A stretch of 64,000 nucleotides of DNA from Advenella mandrilli (GCF_016595155.1 NZ_JAENGP010000004.1:1-64000), one strand, 5' to 3'. Numbered from the stretch's first letter, positions 16,829 to 26,924 are shown. The notes: generated by a model from the sequence alone, not told the origin. Numbers and translations are program-made.

Positions 16829-19210
16829 ATGCTGTCCAGACTTATCCTGTCTATTTTAATTGTTTTCCTGGCATTTAGTACAAACGTTTACGCGGAAAAC
16901 GGGCAAAAATTCCCGATTCTTGATGACATTCAGGCTAGCCTAGATGCACTTCCCAAAACAAACGAAGATAATGCCGGGATTCAAAAAACGCTGGATCAGT
17001 TAAAAACCATTCAGGCAAGCGCGCAGCAAATTATCAGTGCCAAAACCCAGGAATTGGCCGACATAGATACAAAGTTAAGTAATTTAATTGATACGCCCAA
17101 ACTTGAGGATATTCAAGGTCCTGTTTCTCCTGAATCAAGGGATATAGAAGCCCAGCGTACCGCTTTGCAAAAAGAGCGTGAACGCCTTGATGCCAATATC
17201 AAACTAGCCAAACTGTTGATTAGCGAAGGTAATCAGCGTAGCCTGAAATTGATGGCAGAGAGCCGTGCCCAGTTTCAGGCTGAATTATTTGAAAGGGTTA
17301 AATCCCCATTAAAAGCGTCATTCTGGCAGAGCTTTTCTCGCTCTTGGTCGTCCGATTTTCCCAGAGTACAAAAATTTTCTGACTCCATTATCGCTGTTTT
17401 TAAGCAAGCCCTTGAAAATGAAAATAAAAATTTCTTTTATGCGGGTATTTTTCTTGCCCTGATCACCATCTTTGTGGTTAGTCAGCTCTTGCAAAAGTTG
17501 ATTCGCCTGATTGCTATCGAAAAAATTCCAACCGGACGGGCGCGACGCTCTTTGGTAGCAGTAGGAATAATCCTTAACAATGTGATTATTACTGGTTTAT
17601 CAGTTTATTTTATATATGCTGGCCTTAACTGGAATGGTATTGTTAGCCCAGATCTCAAGGAGTATCTGGTTTCCCTGATCTATACGATTATTTTTGCATC
17701 ACTGATTACCGGATTGGGTAACGCTTTATTCTCGGTACGTCATGAATCCTGGCGTTTGCCACCACTAAGCAATTCACTGGTTAAAGCACTGAAGCCCTAC
17801 CCCTGGCTTATTGCCACCTTGATTGTGGTGCATCAGGCAATCATTATCAGTAGTTCCCAGATTGGCATTTCCCTTGGCACAGAGGTTGGGCTCAGGGTAA
17901 TTTCAACGATTACCATGGTGGTGCTGGGATTTCTTATTTTAGGTAAAATTGCCCGTTATTACCGTCTCATACCTTTGAATAATAAGGACGTTAATAGTCA
18001 GCTACCTGTTACGGTATGGCCAGTCGCACTTCGAGTTCTGTGCTGGATTATTATCATTGTCACGCTGGTTTTTACGTTCATTGGGTTTGTTGCACTGGGT
18101 TCATTTCTTATTACCCAACTGCTCTGGGTTGTCATTGTCATGGCCACCTTTTACATATTATTCAAGCTAAGTGATGATTTGTTCCAAGCCAGTATTGCAT
18201 CTCAAGGACTAATTGGCATACGCCTGGTAGAGCATTATGGAATTACACCCAACTTCCTGAATCAATTGACCACTATTTTATCAGCGCTTACAAAACTGCT
18301 GCTGTTTTATTTATTGATCATGATTTTGCTAGTTCCTTTTGGTAACAGCCTGACCGGGCTGTTTAACCGGGACGGAAAGCTGGATGCATTTATACAAACC
18401 TGGCAAAATTTCATCACGCCAGGTATGGTATTAAGTGCAATCATGATCATTGTTGGCGGGATTGTGATTGGGCGGCTGCTTAAAAACTGGCTTGTTGGCA
18501 AATATTTTCCAAATACCAGTATTGATACCGGCGTCCGCTTAAGTATTGTGACCGTACTGGGTTACATTGTTGCCATTATCACGGTAAGCCTGATGCTTTC
18601 CACCTTGGGTATCAGTCTTGAAAGATTAACCTGGATTGCCAGTGCCCTTTCTGTGGGTATTGGTTTTGGTCTGCAGGCGATTGTACAAAACTTCATCTCT
18701 GGCTTGATCATGCTGGTGGAAAGACCGGTCAAGGTCGGAGACTGGGTTGTAATTGGTACACAAGAAGGAGATATTCGCCGCATTAATGTAAGGGCAACTG
18801 AAATCCAGTTAGGTGATCGTTCTACCTTGATTGTCCCAAATTCCGAGTTTATTACCAAGTCTGTCAGGAACATGACGCTTAGTAAAAGCGAAGGTCGTGT
18901 GCAAATCCGTCTTCCCCTTCCCTTATCTGAAAATCCAGCACAAGTCAGGGATATTATTTTTTCAATTTTTGAAAACAATGAAGACGTTCTTGATGATCAA
19001 GGCCTGGAACCCTATATTCGCCTTGATGGGATTGAGGGTGGAAACCTGATCATGGTAGCAACCTGCTTTGTGATTAGTCCCCGTTTAGCCGGACGCATAA
19101 AAAGTGAATTGTTATTTGAAATAATAAACAGACTTCACCAGGAAAACATACTGTTAAGAGAGCCTTTGAGAGTTGAGCAATTAAACCCGGTACAAAATAA
19201 TATTAATTAA
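16829..19210 (+). CDS. Large mechanosensitive ion channel, MscS family with DUF3772-like N-terminus
   Basis: A 793-residue protein with a signal peptide (cleavage near VYA-EN, 23), a periplasmic coiled-coil domain (about 25-170) of the DUF3772 type, about ten membrane helices (200-600) and a C-terminal MscS core. The pore helix and following loop are recognisable in ALSVGIGFGLQAIVQNFISG and ERPVKVGDWV. Such channels open under membrane tension and release solutes during hypo-osmotic shock. The size and layout are like MscK/YbiO-type channels rather than small MscS. It follows mrpG by 18 bp. A weak hairpin (TAAGGTAA/TTACCTTA, about 19219-19247) follows without a U-tract. Confidence 0.88.
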   Translation: MLSRLILSILIVFLAFSTNVYAENGQKFPILDDIQASLDALPKTNEDNAGIQKTLDQLKTIQASAQQIISAKTQELADIDTKLSNLIDTPKLEDIQGPVSPESRDIEAQRTALQKERERLDANIKLAKLLISEGNQRSLKLMAESRAQFQAELFERVKSPLKASFWQSFSRSWSSDFPRVQKFSDSIIAVFKQALENENKNFFYAGIFLALITIFVVSQLLQKLIRLIAIEKIPTGRARRSLVAVGIILNNVIITGLSVYFIYAGLNWNGIVSPDLKEYLVSLIYTIIFASLITGLGNALFSVRHESWRLPPLSNSLVKALKPYPWLIATLIVVHQAIIISSSQIGISLGTEVGLRVISTITMVVLGFLILGKIARYYRLIPLNNKDVNSQLPVTVWPVALRVLCWIIIIVTLVFTFIGFVALGSFLITQLLWVVIVMATFYILFKLSDDLFQASIASQGLIGIRLVEHYGITPNFLNQLTTILSALTKLLLFYLLIMILLVPFGNSLTGLFNRDGKLDAFIQTWQNFITPGMVLSAIMIIVGGIVIGRLLKNWLVGKYFPNTSIDTGVRLSIVTVLGYIVAIITVSLMLSTLGISLERLTWIASALSVGIGFGLQAIVQNFISGLIMLVERPVKVGDWVVIGTQEGDIRRINVRATEIQLGDRSTLIVPNSEFITKSVRNMTLSKSEGRVQIRLPLPLSENPAQVRDIIFSIFENNEDVLDDQGLEPYIRLDGIEGGNLIMVATCFVISPRLAGRIKSELLFEIINRLHQENILLREPLRVEQLNPVQNNIN

Positions 19211-19314
19211 AATGATCAGTAAGGTAACGACTGTCTTGTTTTACCTTAGGAGTCTGCATGATTGGCAATAAGCCTGTGGGGTAATACTCTTGCACCGGCA
19301 GATAAAAATCCCGT

Positions 19315-19340
19315 AAAAAAAACCTGGCTTTAAGCCAGGT
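19315..19340 (-). terminator. Intrinsic terminator of the efflux-pdxJ-nitroreductase operon
   Basis: ACCTGGCT/AGCCAGGT form a perfect stem (19322-19340), and the 8 A at 19315-19322 are a U-tract on the minus-strand transcript. It lies 32 bp after the nitroreductase stop. Confidence 0.85.
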
Positions 19341-19371
19341 GGGGTATCAAGATGTTGACTCTGATTGCTGC

Positions 19372-19950
19372 TCAGGCAATCGGCCCAGTCCACTCTTCGA
19401 TGAAAAAATCGTAACTTAAACGTTCTTTTTGGGGAATTGGCATTTTTGGAGTGCCAATGGCCAAAAAGCCCATGAAACGATAATCCAGGGCATCAAAACC
19501 CAAGCCGGTTTGAAACTCATCAATATAAGTAGCAATACCGGTACTCCAGAAGGCGCCATAACCCAGCATATGTACGGCATTAAGGATATTGGTAACTGCA
19601 GCACCCGTTGCCAGCATACGCTCGGATTCACTTATTTTTGTATTGCTGTAGTCGATATGGCAGGCAACAGCAATAATCAAGGGAACCTCATCCAGCCATT
19701 GACGTGTTGCCGCCTCTTTATCCGGATTGAAGGGTTCTGTGCTGGCCTGCTTCAAGCCAATAGAAAAATCAGCAAATTTCTTGATTGCTTCTCCACGAAT
19801 AATCTTGAATCGCCATGGACGTAACGCACCATGATCGGGGGCTGACATCGCTGTCTGAAGTATAAGCGCCAGTTCTTCGTCAGAGGGAGCCGGAGAGGTA
19901 ACCATTTTCATGGAGTTACGATTCAGAAGATAATTAATTGCTTCATTCAT
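19372..19950 (-). CDS. Nitroreductase family protein, YdjA type
   Basis: A 192-residue FMN-dependent oxidoreductase of the short nitroreductase class. The N-terminus (Arg-Asn-Ser near 10-13) and the motif SAPDHGALRPWRF (36-48) are typical of YdjA-like enzymes, as is the central GYGAFWSTG segment. It would use NAD(P)H to reduce nitro compounds or quinones as a homodimer in the cytoplasm. It lies 37 bp behind pdxJ and ends at a strong terminator, so it is the last gene of the efflux operon transcript or of a shorter pdxJ unit. The physiological substrate is unknown. Confidence 0.83.
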   Translation of the reverse strand: MNEAINYLLNRNSMKMVTSPAPSDEELALILQTAMSAPDHGALRPWRFKIIRGEAIKKFADFSIGLKQASTEPFNPDKEAATRQWLDEVPLIIAVACHIDYSNTKISESERMLATGAAVTNILNAVHMLGYGAFWSTGIATYIDEFQTGLGFDALDYRFMGFLAIGTPKMPIPQKERLSYDFFIEEWTGPIA

Positions 19951-19987
19951 GGCAAAACCTGTTTAAATATTATTCAGTTAAGAAAGA

Positions 19988-20698
19988 CTAACGCAGTAAC
20001 GCTTTCATGTCCCGTACCGCTTTTTCCCAGCCGTCAAAAATAGCCTGTGACACAATGGCATGACCAATATTTAGCTCGGAAATGCCACCCAAGGCAACAA
20101 TAGCCTGGACATTCTGGTAATGCAAGCCATGACCTGCGTGAACTTTCAGGCCAGCACGAAGTCCTTCGGCAATGGCTATTCTTAAGCGTTCCAATTCTGT
20201 CTCGACTTTATCGCCCGACGCTTCAGAATAAGTGCCTGTATGTAGCTCAATCACGGTGGCTCCTGCCTGGGCAGCCGCATGAATTTGATCTATATTGGGG
20301 TCTATAAATAAAGAAACCCTTGAGCCGGCATCATGCAATCTGGAGACGGCTGATTTCACCTGCTCAAATGATTCAATAACATTCAGTCCGCCTTCAGTGG
20401 TCAATTCCTGGCGACGTTCCGGTACCAGACAAATATCGTGTGGCTTGACATCACAGGCAATATCAAGCATCTCACTGGTAATGGCGCACTCCAGGTTCAT
20501 GCGGGTGGTTAACCGGGGAAGGATAGCGTAAACATCCTTATCCTGAATGTGACGCCGGTCTTCACGCAAATGCAGAGTGATGACGTCTGCCCCCGCCTGT
20601 TCCGCCAGTAAGGCAGCTTTAAGGGGGTCAGGGTAGGCACTATGGCGTTGCTGCCGGAGAGTGGCTACGTGATCAATATTTACACCTAAATCAATCAT
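19988..20698 (-). CDS. pdxJ: Pyridoxine 5'-phosphate synthase
   Basis: PdxJ condenses 1-deoxyxylulose 5-phosphate with 3-amino-2-oxopropyl phosphate to give pyridoxine 5'-phosphate, the last ring-forming step of the DXP-dependent vitamin B6 route. The TIM barrel is shown by [16 protein letters not shown] at the start, [14 protein letters not shown] (catalytic His and Arg), [11 protein letters not shown] and [12 protein letters not shown]. The ATG at 20698 gives the usual [10 protein letters not shown] start and 236 residues; the frame extends to a TTG at 20713 that is not needed. It is 18 bp after the outer-membrane factor gene, so it is probably co-transcribed with the efflux system, unlike the common link with recO or acpS. 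Confidence 0.95.
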   Translation of the reverse strand: MIDLGVNIDHVATLRQQRHSAYPDPLKAALLAEQAGADVITLHLREDRRHIQDKDVYAILPRLTTRMNLECAITSEMLDIACDVKPHDICLVPERRQELTTEGGLNVIESFEQVKSAVSRLHDAGSRVSLFIDPNIDQIHAAAQAGATVIELHTGTYSEASGDKVETELERLRIAIAEGLRAGLKVHAGHGLHYQNVQAIVALGGISELNIGHAIVSQAIFDGWEKAVRDMKALLR

Positions 20699-20716
20699 AA
20701 AAAAAGAATACAAAAA

Positions 20717-22162
20717 TTATTTGGAAATAACGGAGGTTTGTGTCCAACCACCACCTAGGGCTTTATAAAGCTCTATACGATTCTGGATAGAATCAAAGCC
20801 GGTTTGCAAAAAGCCTTGCTGCACTGCAAATAAAGCAACCTCTGCTGATTGTACCTGCAGGAAACTGTCTATGCCGCTTGAATAACGCAAATTGGCAAGA
20901 TTAAGTGTTTCATAGGCGGCAGCCTGTTGCGCACGTAATGCATCAAGCTGTGACTGGTAAGTCGCCTCACCAGCCAAGGCATCTGCAATTTCACGAAAAG
21001 CGGTCTGTATGGATTTCTCATATTCAGCCACGGCAATATCGCTGCGTACTTCCGCCAGGTCAAGATTGTTTCTTAATTTACCAGCAGTGAAAATTGGAAT
21101 ATTAATAACGGGATTGAACGACCACATGCCATTACCGCCATCAAACAAAGAACCCAGGTCGGGGCTGGCAATACCTAGTAATCCGGTTAATGAAATGGAT
21201 GGGAAAAAAGCAGCCCGGGCAGCGCCAATATTGGCATTGGCCGCTTTTAACCTATTTTCCGCCGCAAGAATATCCGGACGTCGGGTTAACAGTGCTGAAG
21301 GCAGTCCTGTCGGCAGGCTGCTCATGACGACATCACTGGTAAACGGTCCTGGGGCTGGTAAATTGGCAGGAATTGGCTGGCCAAGGAGTAACTGCAGAGC
21401 ATTCCTGGCACGCATTTCACCACGGGTAATTTCTGCAAGTGAGACTTTTGCTGCCTCAAGCGTGGTTTTTGCCTGGTTGACATCTAATAATGAGGCTACG
21501 CCGCCACGGTAACGACTTTGGACCAGATTAAGGGTTCCCTGACGTGACTTGATGGTTTTGTTAACCAGTTCTTTTTGTGCTTCCAGATTCCTGAGATTGA
21601 AATAAGTGGATGCCAGCTGCCCAATCAGGTTGATTTGAACGGTAGTGCGTCCCTGCTGTGTTGCCAGGTATTGTTCAAATGCCGCTTCAGACAGACTTCT
21701 TTGACGACCAAAAAAATCAAGCTCAAAATTGGTCATGCCAAGGCCTGCCATATTGCTACGGCTTACCGAAGGCGATAAGGCACCACCGGCACGCATGTCT
21801 TCGGGCAGGCGTTGTGCGGTTTGTTGCGCATTGACACCTATTTGAGGAAAACGGTCACTGCGCTGGATACCGTACAGGGCACGGGCCTCTTCTACCCGTT
21901 GAATGGCTATCCGCATGTCACGGTTGTTTTCAAGGGCAATCGGGATAAGGGCCTTAAGTCGATCATCTTTGAAAAAAGTTTCCCAGCCCAGATCGGCCGA
22001 ATGCTGAACACCATCAGGTGCCACTGTACTGCCCTGCCCGGGAAATTGATCGGGCACAGGCATTCCTGGGCGTTCATATTTTGGGCTTAACGAACACCCG
22101 GCCAATACCGTTGCCAGCAAGACGACAGACAACTTAGGAGAGAAGTGTTTTACGATATTCAT
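20717..22162 (-). CDS. Outer-membrane efflux lipoprotein, OprM/NodT type
   Basis: The outer-membrane channel of an RND pump, 481 residues. It has a lipoprotein signal (VLAGC, Cys23), two repeated outer membrane efflux domains (about 65-265 and 290-470), and motifs such as LGWETFFKDDRL and NFELDFFGRQRS that are typical of the OprM/NodT group. It forms a trimeric beta-barrel with a long alpha-helical periplasmic tunnel. Its start overlaps the RND permease stop by 4 bp (ATGA), so the three pump proteins are translated from one message. Confidence 0.93.
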   Translation of the reverse strand: MNIVKHFSPKLSVVLLATVLAGCSLSPKYERPGMPVPDQFPGQGSTVAPDGVQHSADLGWETFFKDDRLKALIPIALENNRDMRIAIQRVEEARALYGIQRSDRFPQIGVNAQQTAQRLPEDMRAGGALSPSVSRSNMAGLGMTNFELDFFGRQRSLSEAAFEQYLATQQGRTTVQINLIGQLASTYFNLRNLEAQKELVNKTIKSRQGTLNLVQSRYRGGVASLLDVNQAKTTLEAAKVSLAEITRGEMRARNALQLLLGQPIPANLPAPGPFTSDVVMSSLPTGLPSALLTRRPDILAAENRLKAANANIGAARAAFFPSISLTGLLGIASPDLGSLFDGGNGMWSFNPVINIPIFTAGKLRNNLDLAEVRSDIAVAEYEKSIQTAFREIADALAGEATYQSQLDALRAQQAAAYETLNLANLRYSSGIDSFLQVQSAEVALFAVQQGFLQTGFDSIQNRIELYKALGGGWTQTSVISK

Positions 22163-25100
22163 TTTTCAGGGTTACTCTCATCAGGTTGATTTTTATTACT
22201 GTCTGAAGATGACTGGTCAAGCGTTTCTATCTCGGCGACATCTTTATAGATTTCGTGCCGATAAGCATGCTCTTCTTTTTCGATTTCAAAAGACTGGGCC
22301 TGTTCACCTAACAAGCGTGGCCGAGTTTTGAAAATTTTCATGACGATAACAAAAAAGACAGGAACAAAAAGCACCGAGAAAGGTGTGGCAGCCAACATGC
22401 CACCAATTACACCAACACCCACTGCACGTTGCCCTGCGGCACCGGCTCCGTCTGCTAATACTAAAGGTAACACACCAAGAATGAAAGCAAAAGAGGTCAT
22501 GAGAATGGGCCTGAAACGCAGACGTGCCGCTTCCATGGTTGACTCAACCAAATCCCTGCCCGATGCATAAGCATCTTTGGCAAACTCTACAATAAGAATT
22601 GCATTCTTGGCTGACAAGCCAATAATGGTAATCATGCCCACCTGGAAGTAAATATCATTGGACATACCCGTGAGGGTGGTCAGACCAACCGTTCCCAGCA
22701 TACCCAGAGGAACAATCAGCATGGCTGACACCGGAATGGTCCAGCTCTCGTACAAGGCAGCCAGAACCAGGAAAACGACAATCAGGGATAGGGCCATGGT
22801 AATGGGTGCCTGGTTTCCTGCCTGGATTTCCTGGAATGACAAGCCAGCCCATTCATAACCAATACCTGAAGGCAATTGCGCAATCAGACGTTCGATTTCG
22901 GCCATAGCTTCACCGTTGGAATAGCCCGGTTGGGCTTGTCCACTAATGCTGATGGCATCAAAGCTGTTAAAGCGGCTGACCTGGGTTGGGCCTTGGGTCC
23001 AGTCGAGCTTGACGAAGGAGGACATATCCACCAGTTCGCCGGCAGCGTTATGCACCTTGAGCTTCAGAATATCTTCGGGGGTCATGCGGAACTGGGCGTC
23101 AGATTGAAGCCAAACGTTTTGCATCCATCCGGTATTGGGGAACTTGCCCAAATAACCGGAACCGATTGCACTACCCAGCACATTGGCAACCTCAGTCATG
23201 TTAACGCCCAGCACTGCCGCCTTCTCACGATCAATGTTGACGTTAAGCTGTGGCCCTGGGCCAAGACCTGAAATTCGCACTTGCGTAAGAATATTACTTT
23301 TCTGGGCCAAACCTAGCAGTTGATTGGCCGCATCACGTAATGCTATTTGCCCCAATGCCCCCCTGTCTTGCAACTTTAAGTCAAAACCGGTTGCTGTTCC
23401 CAGGGAGGGAATTGCAGGTGGAATGACGGAAAATACCATGGCATCAGGAATGCCAAATAACAGGCTACCAGTAGCTTTGGCAGAAAGATCCTGGGCAGAT
23501 TGCCCTGGCCCCTGGCGTTCGGAAAACTCTTTCAGGGGAACGAAAGCAATGGCCGAGTTAAGGCCGCTACCACTAAAGCTGAAGCCCTGAACCGTGATGA
23601 TGTTTTCCATTTCTGGCACTTTGGAAAAATAATCTTCTACCGTGTCAATGACCTCGATAGTACGATTGGCTGACACACCGGATGGCAGTTCAATGTTAGC
23701 AATCAGGAAGCCCTGATCTTCATCGGGAAGGAATGAGCTGGGTAAACGCAAAAATAGGTAGGCCATGCCAATCGATAAAATCAGGTAGATCAGCATCATG
23801 CGTCCACCTCTTTTGATGAAAGCACCTACCCAGCCGGAATAACCGTTGGTTATTTTATTGAATACCCGGTTAAACCAGCCAAAAAAGCCTTTTTTAATTT
23901 CATTGTGACCCTTGGCAACCGGTTTTAAAATGGTTGCACATAAGGCCGGCGTAAACGTTAAGGCCAGAAACGCCGAAAATCCGATTGAGACAATCATGGA
24001 GACGGCAAACTGGCGATAAATAACACCAGCGGAACCGCTCATGAAGACTAAAGGAATGAAAACAGTCATCAGGACCAAGGTAATACCAACAATAGCTCCA
24101 CCGATTTGTGGCATGGCCTTATAAGTGGCATCTTTGGGTGAAAGCCCTTCTTCGGACATGATTCGTTCTACGTTCTCAACAACAACAATTGCATCATCCA
24201 CCAAAATACCAATGGCCAGAACCATGGCAAACATGGTAAGGGTATTAATGGAGTAACCCATAAACAGCAACGTTGCCACGGTACCCATTAATGCAATTGG
24301 CACCACCACGGCAGGAATGACCGTATACCTGACATTTTGCAGGAACACGAACATCACGATAAAAACCAGAATCATGGCTTCTATCAGCGTATGCACCACT
24401 TGAGTGATAGAGGCATCTACATAAGGTGCGGTATCGTAAGGAATGCTGTATGTCACGTTCTCGGGGAAATAACGGGACAGGCTTTTCATTTCATCGCTAA
24501 TTGATTTTGCGGTTGACAGCGCATTAGCATTGGGCGCCAGTGAAATCGCAAAAGCGGCAGATGGAGAGCCATTCAGGCGGGAGCTGAACTGATACGAGTC
24601 TGAACCAATCTCAACCCTGGCCACATCCTTGACGCGCACAATAGAACCGTCAGGGTTGGCACGCAAAACGATATTGGCAAATTCTGCAGCGGTTTCCAGC
24701 TGGCCATTGGTAGAAACAATGGCACTGATTTCCTGGTCTTCAGGTGTAGGCGGAGAGCCAAGGGTACCGGCCGCAATGGCCCGATTTTGTGCCGCCAACG
24801 CGGTACTGATATCGGTCATGGTCATACCATAACTGGTGAGCTTGGCAGGGTCAGTCCAGATACGCATGGCCCTAGGTGCGGCAAATAGCTGGAAAGTACC
24901 CACCCCTTCAATCCGGGAAATTGAGTTTTGGATATTCCGGGTAATGTAGTCACCCAATTCGGCCGCCGAGGTGGAGCCATCTGTAGAGCTTAATGCCACA
25001 ATTAATAAGAAACCGGCCGAACTCTTGCTAAAACGCAGGCCTTGATCCATCACTGCCTGAGGCAGCTTGGAGGAGACGTTGGCGACTTTGTTCTGAACCT

Positions 25101-25416
25101 CAACCTGAGCCATGTTTGGATCAGTGCCCGGCTTAAAAGTGACATCAATGTCTGAGCGGCCATAAGCATCACTGGTTGATGAGTAGTAAAGAAGGTCTTC
25201 TGCTCCATTTAGCTCATTTTCAATGACACTGGTAACCTGTTGCGCCACATCTTCAGCAGAAGCACCGGGATAAGTGGCACTGATGTTAATGGTAGGAGGG
25301 GCGACTTCGGGGTATTGCGCCACCGGCATGAACGGGATCGCAATTACGCCTGCAAAGAAAATGATAATCGCAACAACCCAGGCGAAAATCGGGCGATTGA
25401 TAAAGAAGTTTGACAT
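22159..25416 (-). CDS. RND multidrug efflux permease, HAE1 (AcrB/MexB) family
   Basis: A 1085-residue inner-membrane drug-proton antiporter. It begins MSNFFINRPIFAWV as AcrB-like pumps do. The proton relay residues are present: the Asp pair in GILVDDAIVVVENV (near 405) and the Lys in LSAKNAILIVEF (near 940). Two porter domains flank the transmembrane blocks. The C-terminus is about 35 residues longer than AcrB and is highly charged (KEEHAYRHEIYKDVAE, then Ser/Asp/Asn-rich). It is in an operon with adaptor (9 bp upstream) and outer-membrane factor (4-bp overlap). The closest class is MexB/TtgB-like, giving efflux of hydrophobic and amphiphilic drugs; the actual range is not predictable. Confidence 0.95.
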   Translation of the reverse strand: MSNFFINRPIFAWVVAIIIFFAGVIAIPFMPVAQYPEVAPPTINISATYPGASAEDVAQQVTSVIENELNGAEDLLYYSSTSDAYGRSDIDVTFKPGTDPNMAQVEVQNKVANVSSKLPQAVMDQGLRFSKSSAGFLLIVALSSTDGSTSAAELGDYITRNIQNSISRIEGVGTFQLFAAPRAMRIWTDPAKLTSYGMTMTDISTALAAQNRAIAAGTLGSPPTPEDQEISAIVSTNGQLETAAEFANIVLRANPDGSIVRVKDVARVEIGSDSYQFSSRLNGSPSAAFAISLAPNANALSTAKSISDEMKSLSRYFPENVTYSIPYDTAPYVDASITQVVHTLIEAMILVFIVMFVFLQNVRYTVIPAVVVPIALMGTVATLLFMGYSINTLTMFAMVLAIGILVDDAIVVVENVERIMSEEGLSPKDATYKAMPQIGGAIVGITLVLMTVFIPLVFMSGSAGVIYRQFAVSMIVSIGFSAFLALTFTPALCATILKPVAKGHNEIKKGFFGWFNRVFNKITNGYSGWVGAFIKRGGRMMLIYLILSIGMAYLFLRLPSSFLPDEDQGFLIANIELPSGVSANRTIEVIDTVEDYFSKVPEMENIITVQGFSFSGSGLNSAIAFVPLKEFSERQGPGQSAQDLSAKATGSLLFGIPDAMVFSVIPPAIPSLGTATGFDLKLQDRGALGQIALRDAANQLLGLAQKSNILTQVRISGLGPGPQLNVNIDREKAAVLGVNMTEVANVLGSAIGSGYLGKFPNTGWMQNVWLQSDAQFRMTPEDILKLKVHNAAGELVDMSSFVKLDWTQGPTQVSRFNSFDAISISGQAQPGYSNGEAMAEIERLIAQLPSGIGYEWAGLSFQEIQAGNQAPITMALSLIVVFLVLAALYESWTIPVSAMLIVPLGMLGTVGLTTLTGMSNDIYFQVGMITIIGLSAKNAILIVEFAKDAYASGRDLVESTMEAARLRFRPILMTSFAFILGVLPLVLADGAGAAGQRAVGVGVIGGMLAATPFSVLFVPVFFVIVMKIFKTRPRLLGEQAQSFEIEKEEHAYRHEIYKDVAEIETLDQSSSDSNKNQPDESNPEK

Positions 25417-25424
25417 ATATCTTC

Positions 25425-26627
25425 TCAGTTTTCCGCAGAATTATTGGAACCGGCGGTTTCTTCAGGTGATGGTTTTTTCCAAGGGGTTGGTTTTACCGTG
25501 CCGCCTGGCTGTGCTTTCTGGAATCCTTCAACAATGACTTCATCGTTGGGACTTAGTCCTTTATTGATAATGGTTTTGCCATCAACGGAATTGCCTTCTT
25601 CAACGGCAACAGAAACAACCTTATCATCTTTAACCAGCAACAGTTTTACCAAACCGTCTGGGGTACGTTGTAACGCTTGGTCAGGCACCATGAGTGCCTG
25701 TGGGCTGATGCCCTGCTCTAGCCGTACCTGGGTAAACATGCCTGGCAACAGAATATGCTGGGGGTTAGGGAAAACAGAGCGCAAGGTAACTTGGCCGGTT
25801 GTTGGGTTTACGGTAACGCCAGTAAAAAGCAGCTTGCCATTTTCCGGGTAAAGGGAGCCATCATCCATTTCAAGCTGGACAACAGCCGTCCCCGTTTCGG
25901 TTTGTTTAAGCTGGCCATCAGCCAGTGCCTTGCGCAGATTACTTAATTCACCGGTCGTTTGGGAAAAGTCCACATAGACTTGATCTATTTGTTGCACCGT
26001 AGCCAGATGCGTGCCACTGGCAGCGCTAACCAATGCTCCTTCAGTGACAAATGCCTCACCAATAATGCCATCAATAGGAGAGGTTACGCTGGTATAACCA
26101 AGATTGATTTGAGCGGCATCAAGAGCTGCTTTGGCCTGACTGATGGCTGCATCTGCCTGAGCGGCCTGTGCAACCGCGTTATCGTACTCTTGACGGCTTA
26201 CCGCTGCTGATTTGACCAGGGTTGAGTAACGCTTTGCCAGTAAACGGGCGCTTTTGGCATTTGCCTCGGCCTGTTCAAGTGCGGCGGCAGCCTGGTTAAC
26301 CGCTGCCTGATACGTAGCAGGGTCTATTTTAAATAGCAGTTGCCCTTCTTTGACAACACTTCCCTGCTGAAACTCGATGTTTTCAATAATACCGGTAACA
26401 CGGGCACGAACCTCTGCATCTTTAATGGCCTGTATCCGGCCCGACAGTGTGGTGTAAATTCTGGCTTCAGCAGGTTCTACTTTAATGGTAGAGACTGGGA
26501 AGACCGGAGGACCTCCGGCTGTTGCGGAATTGGCCGCCTCGTCTTTTCCACAACCACTTAATATAAGCGCCGAGCATGCAAGCAGTGTTGCAATTTTATG
26601 ATTGACAAAGGTTGATTTTATTCTCAT
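25425..26627 (-). CDS. RND efflux periplasmic adaptor, AcrA/MexA family
   Basis: A 400-residue membrane fusion lipoprotein (LILSGC, Cys26) that links the permease with the outer-membrane channel. The barrel-sandwich and alpha-hairpin regions are visible: GRIQAIKDAEVRARVTGIIE (about 63-82), VKEGQLLFKIDP, an Ala/Gln-rich hairpin (about 110-175) and TSPIDGIIGEAFVTEGALV. The C-terminal membrane-proximal part carries VIVEGFQKAQPGGTV. It is the first gene of the efflux operon. Its upstream region holds two palindromic operator candidates. No regulator gene is adjacent. Confidence 0.94.
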   Translation of the reverse strand: MRIKSTFVNHKIATLLACSALILSGCGKDEAANSATAGGPPVFPVSTIKVEPAEARIYTTLSGRIQAIKDAEVRARVTGIIENIEFQQGSVVKEGQLLFKIDPATYQAAVNQAAAALEQAEANAKSARLLAKRYSTLVKSAAVSRQEYDNAVAQAAQADAAISQAKAALDAAQINLGYTSVTSPIDGIIGEAFVTEGALVSAASGTHLATVQQIDQVYVDFSQTTGELSNLRKALADGQLKQTETGTAVVQLEMDDGSLYPENGKLLFTGVTVNPTTGQVTLRSVFPNPQHILLPGMFTQVRLEQGISPQALMVPDQALQRTPDGLVKLLLVKDDKVVSVAVEEGNSVDGKTIINKGLSPNDEVIVEGFQKAQPGGTVKPTPWKKPSPEETAGSNNSAEN

Positions 26628-26720
26628 TTGACTGTGACCCGAAAAATACCCCTTAAGGATATTTTTATTGAAAATGTTGATTCAATTAAAAGATAGCGTA
26701 AATTATAATGGAAAAAACAC

Positions 26721-26732
26721 TTGCCTAGGCAA
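26721..26732. promoter_or_regulatory. Palindromic operator candidate 1 of the efflux operon
   Basis: TTGCCTAGGCAA is a perfect 12-bp palindrome about 94 bp upstream of the adaptor start. With the second copy it shares a 19-nt consensus, ACTTGCCTARGCAAYATTT. The form fits a dimeric MarR- or TetR-type repressor; the protein is not encoded nearby. Confidence 0.65.
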
Positions 26733-26758
26733 CATTTCAACCATTGCAAAAATATTAC

Positions 26759-26770
26759 TTGCCTAAGCAA
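26759..26770. promoter_or_regulatory. Palindromic operator candidate 2 of the efflux operon
   Basis: TTGCCTAAGCAA differs from site 1 by one base. The centres of the two sites are 38 bp apart, between three and four helical turns. The rest of the 297-bp gap (26628-26924) is AT-rich and shows nothing else that I recognise. Confidence 0.62.
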
Positions 26771-26924
26771 TATTTAAATCACATAACGATTTTTTAACGC
26801 TATACAAATGTAAAAAAATATTAAATGACATGCATAGACCAAAATAAGAGGGCAACAGGAACAAGAATTATTTTAATTACGCAATAATCGCATATTTTAG
26901 TCCAATTTAATGAAATTGTTTTGA

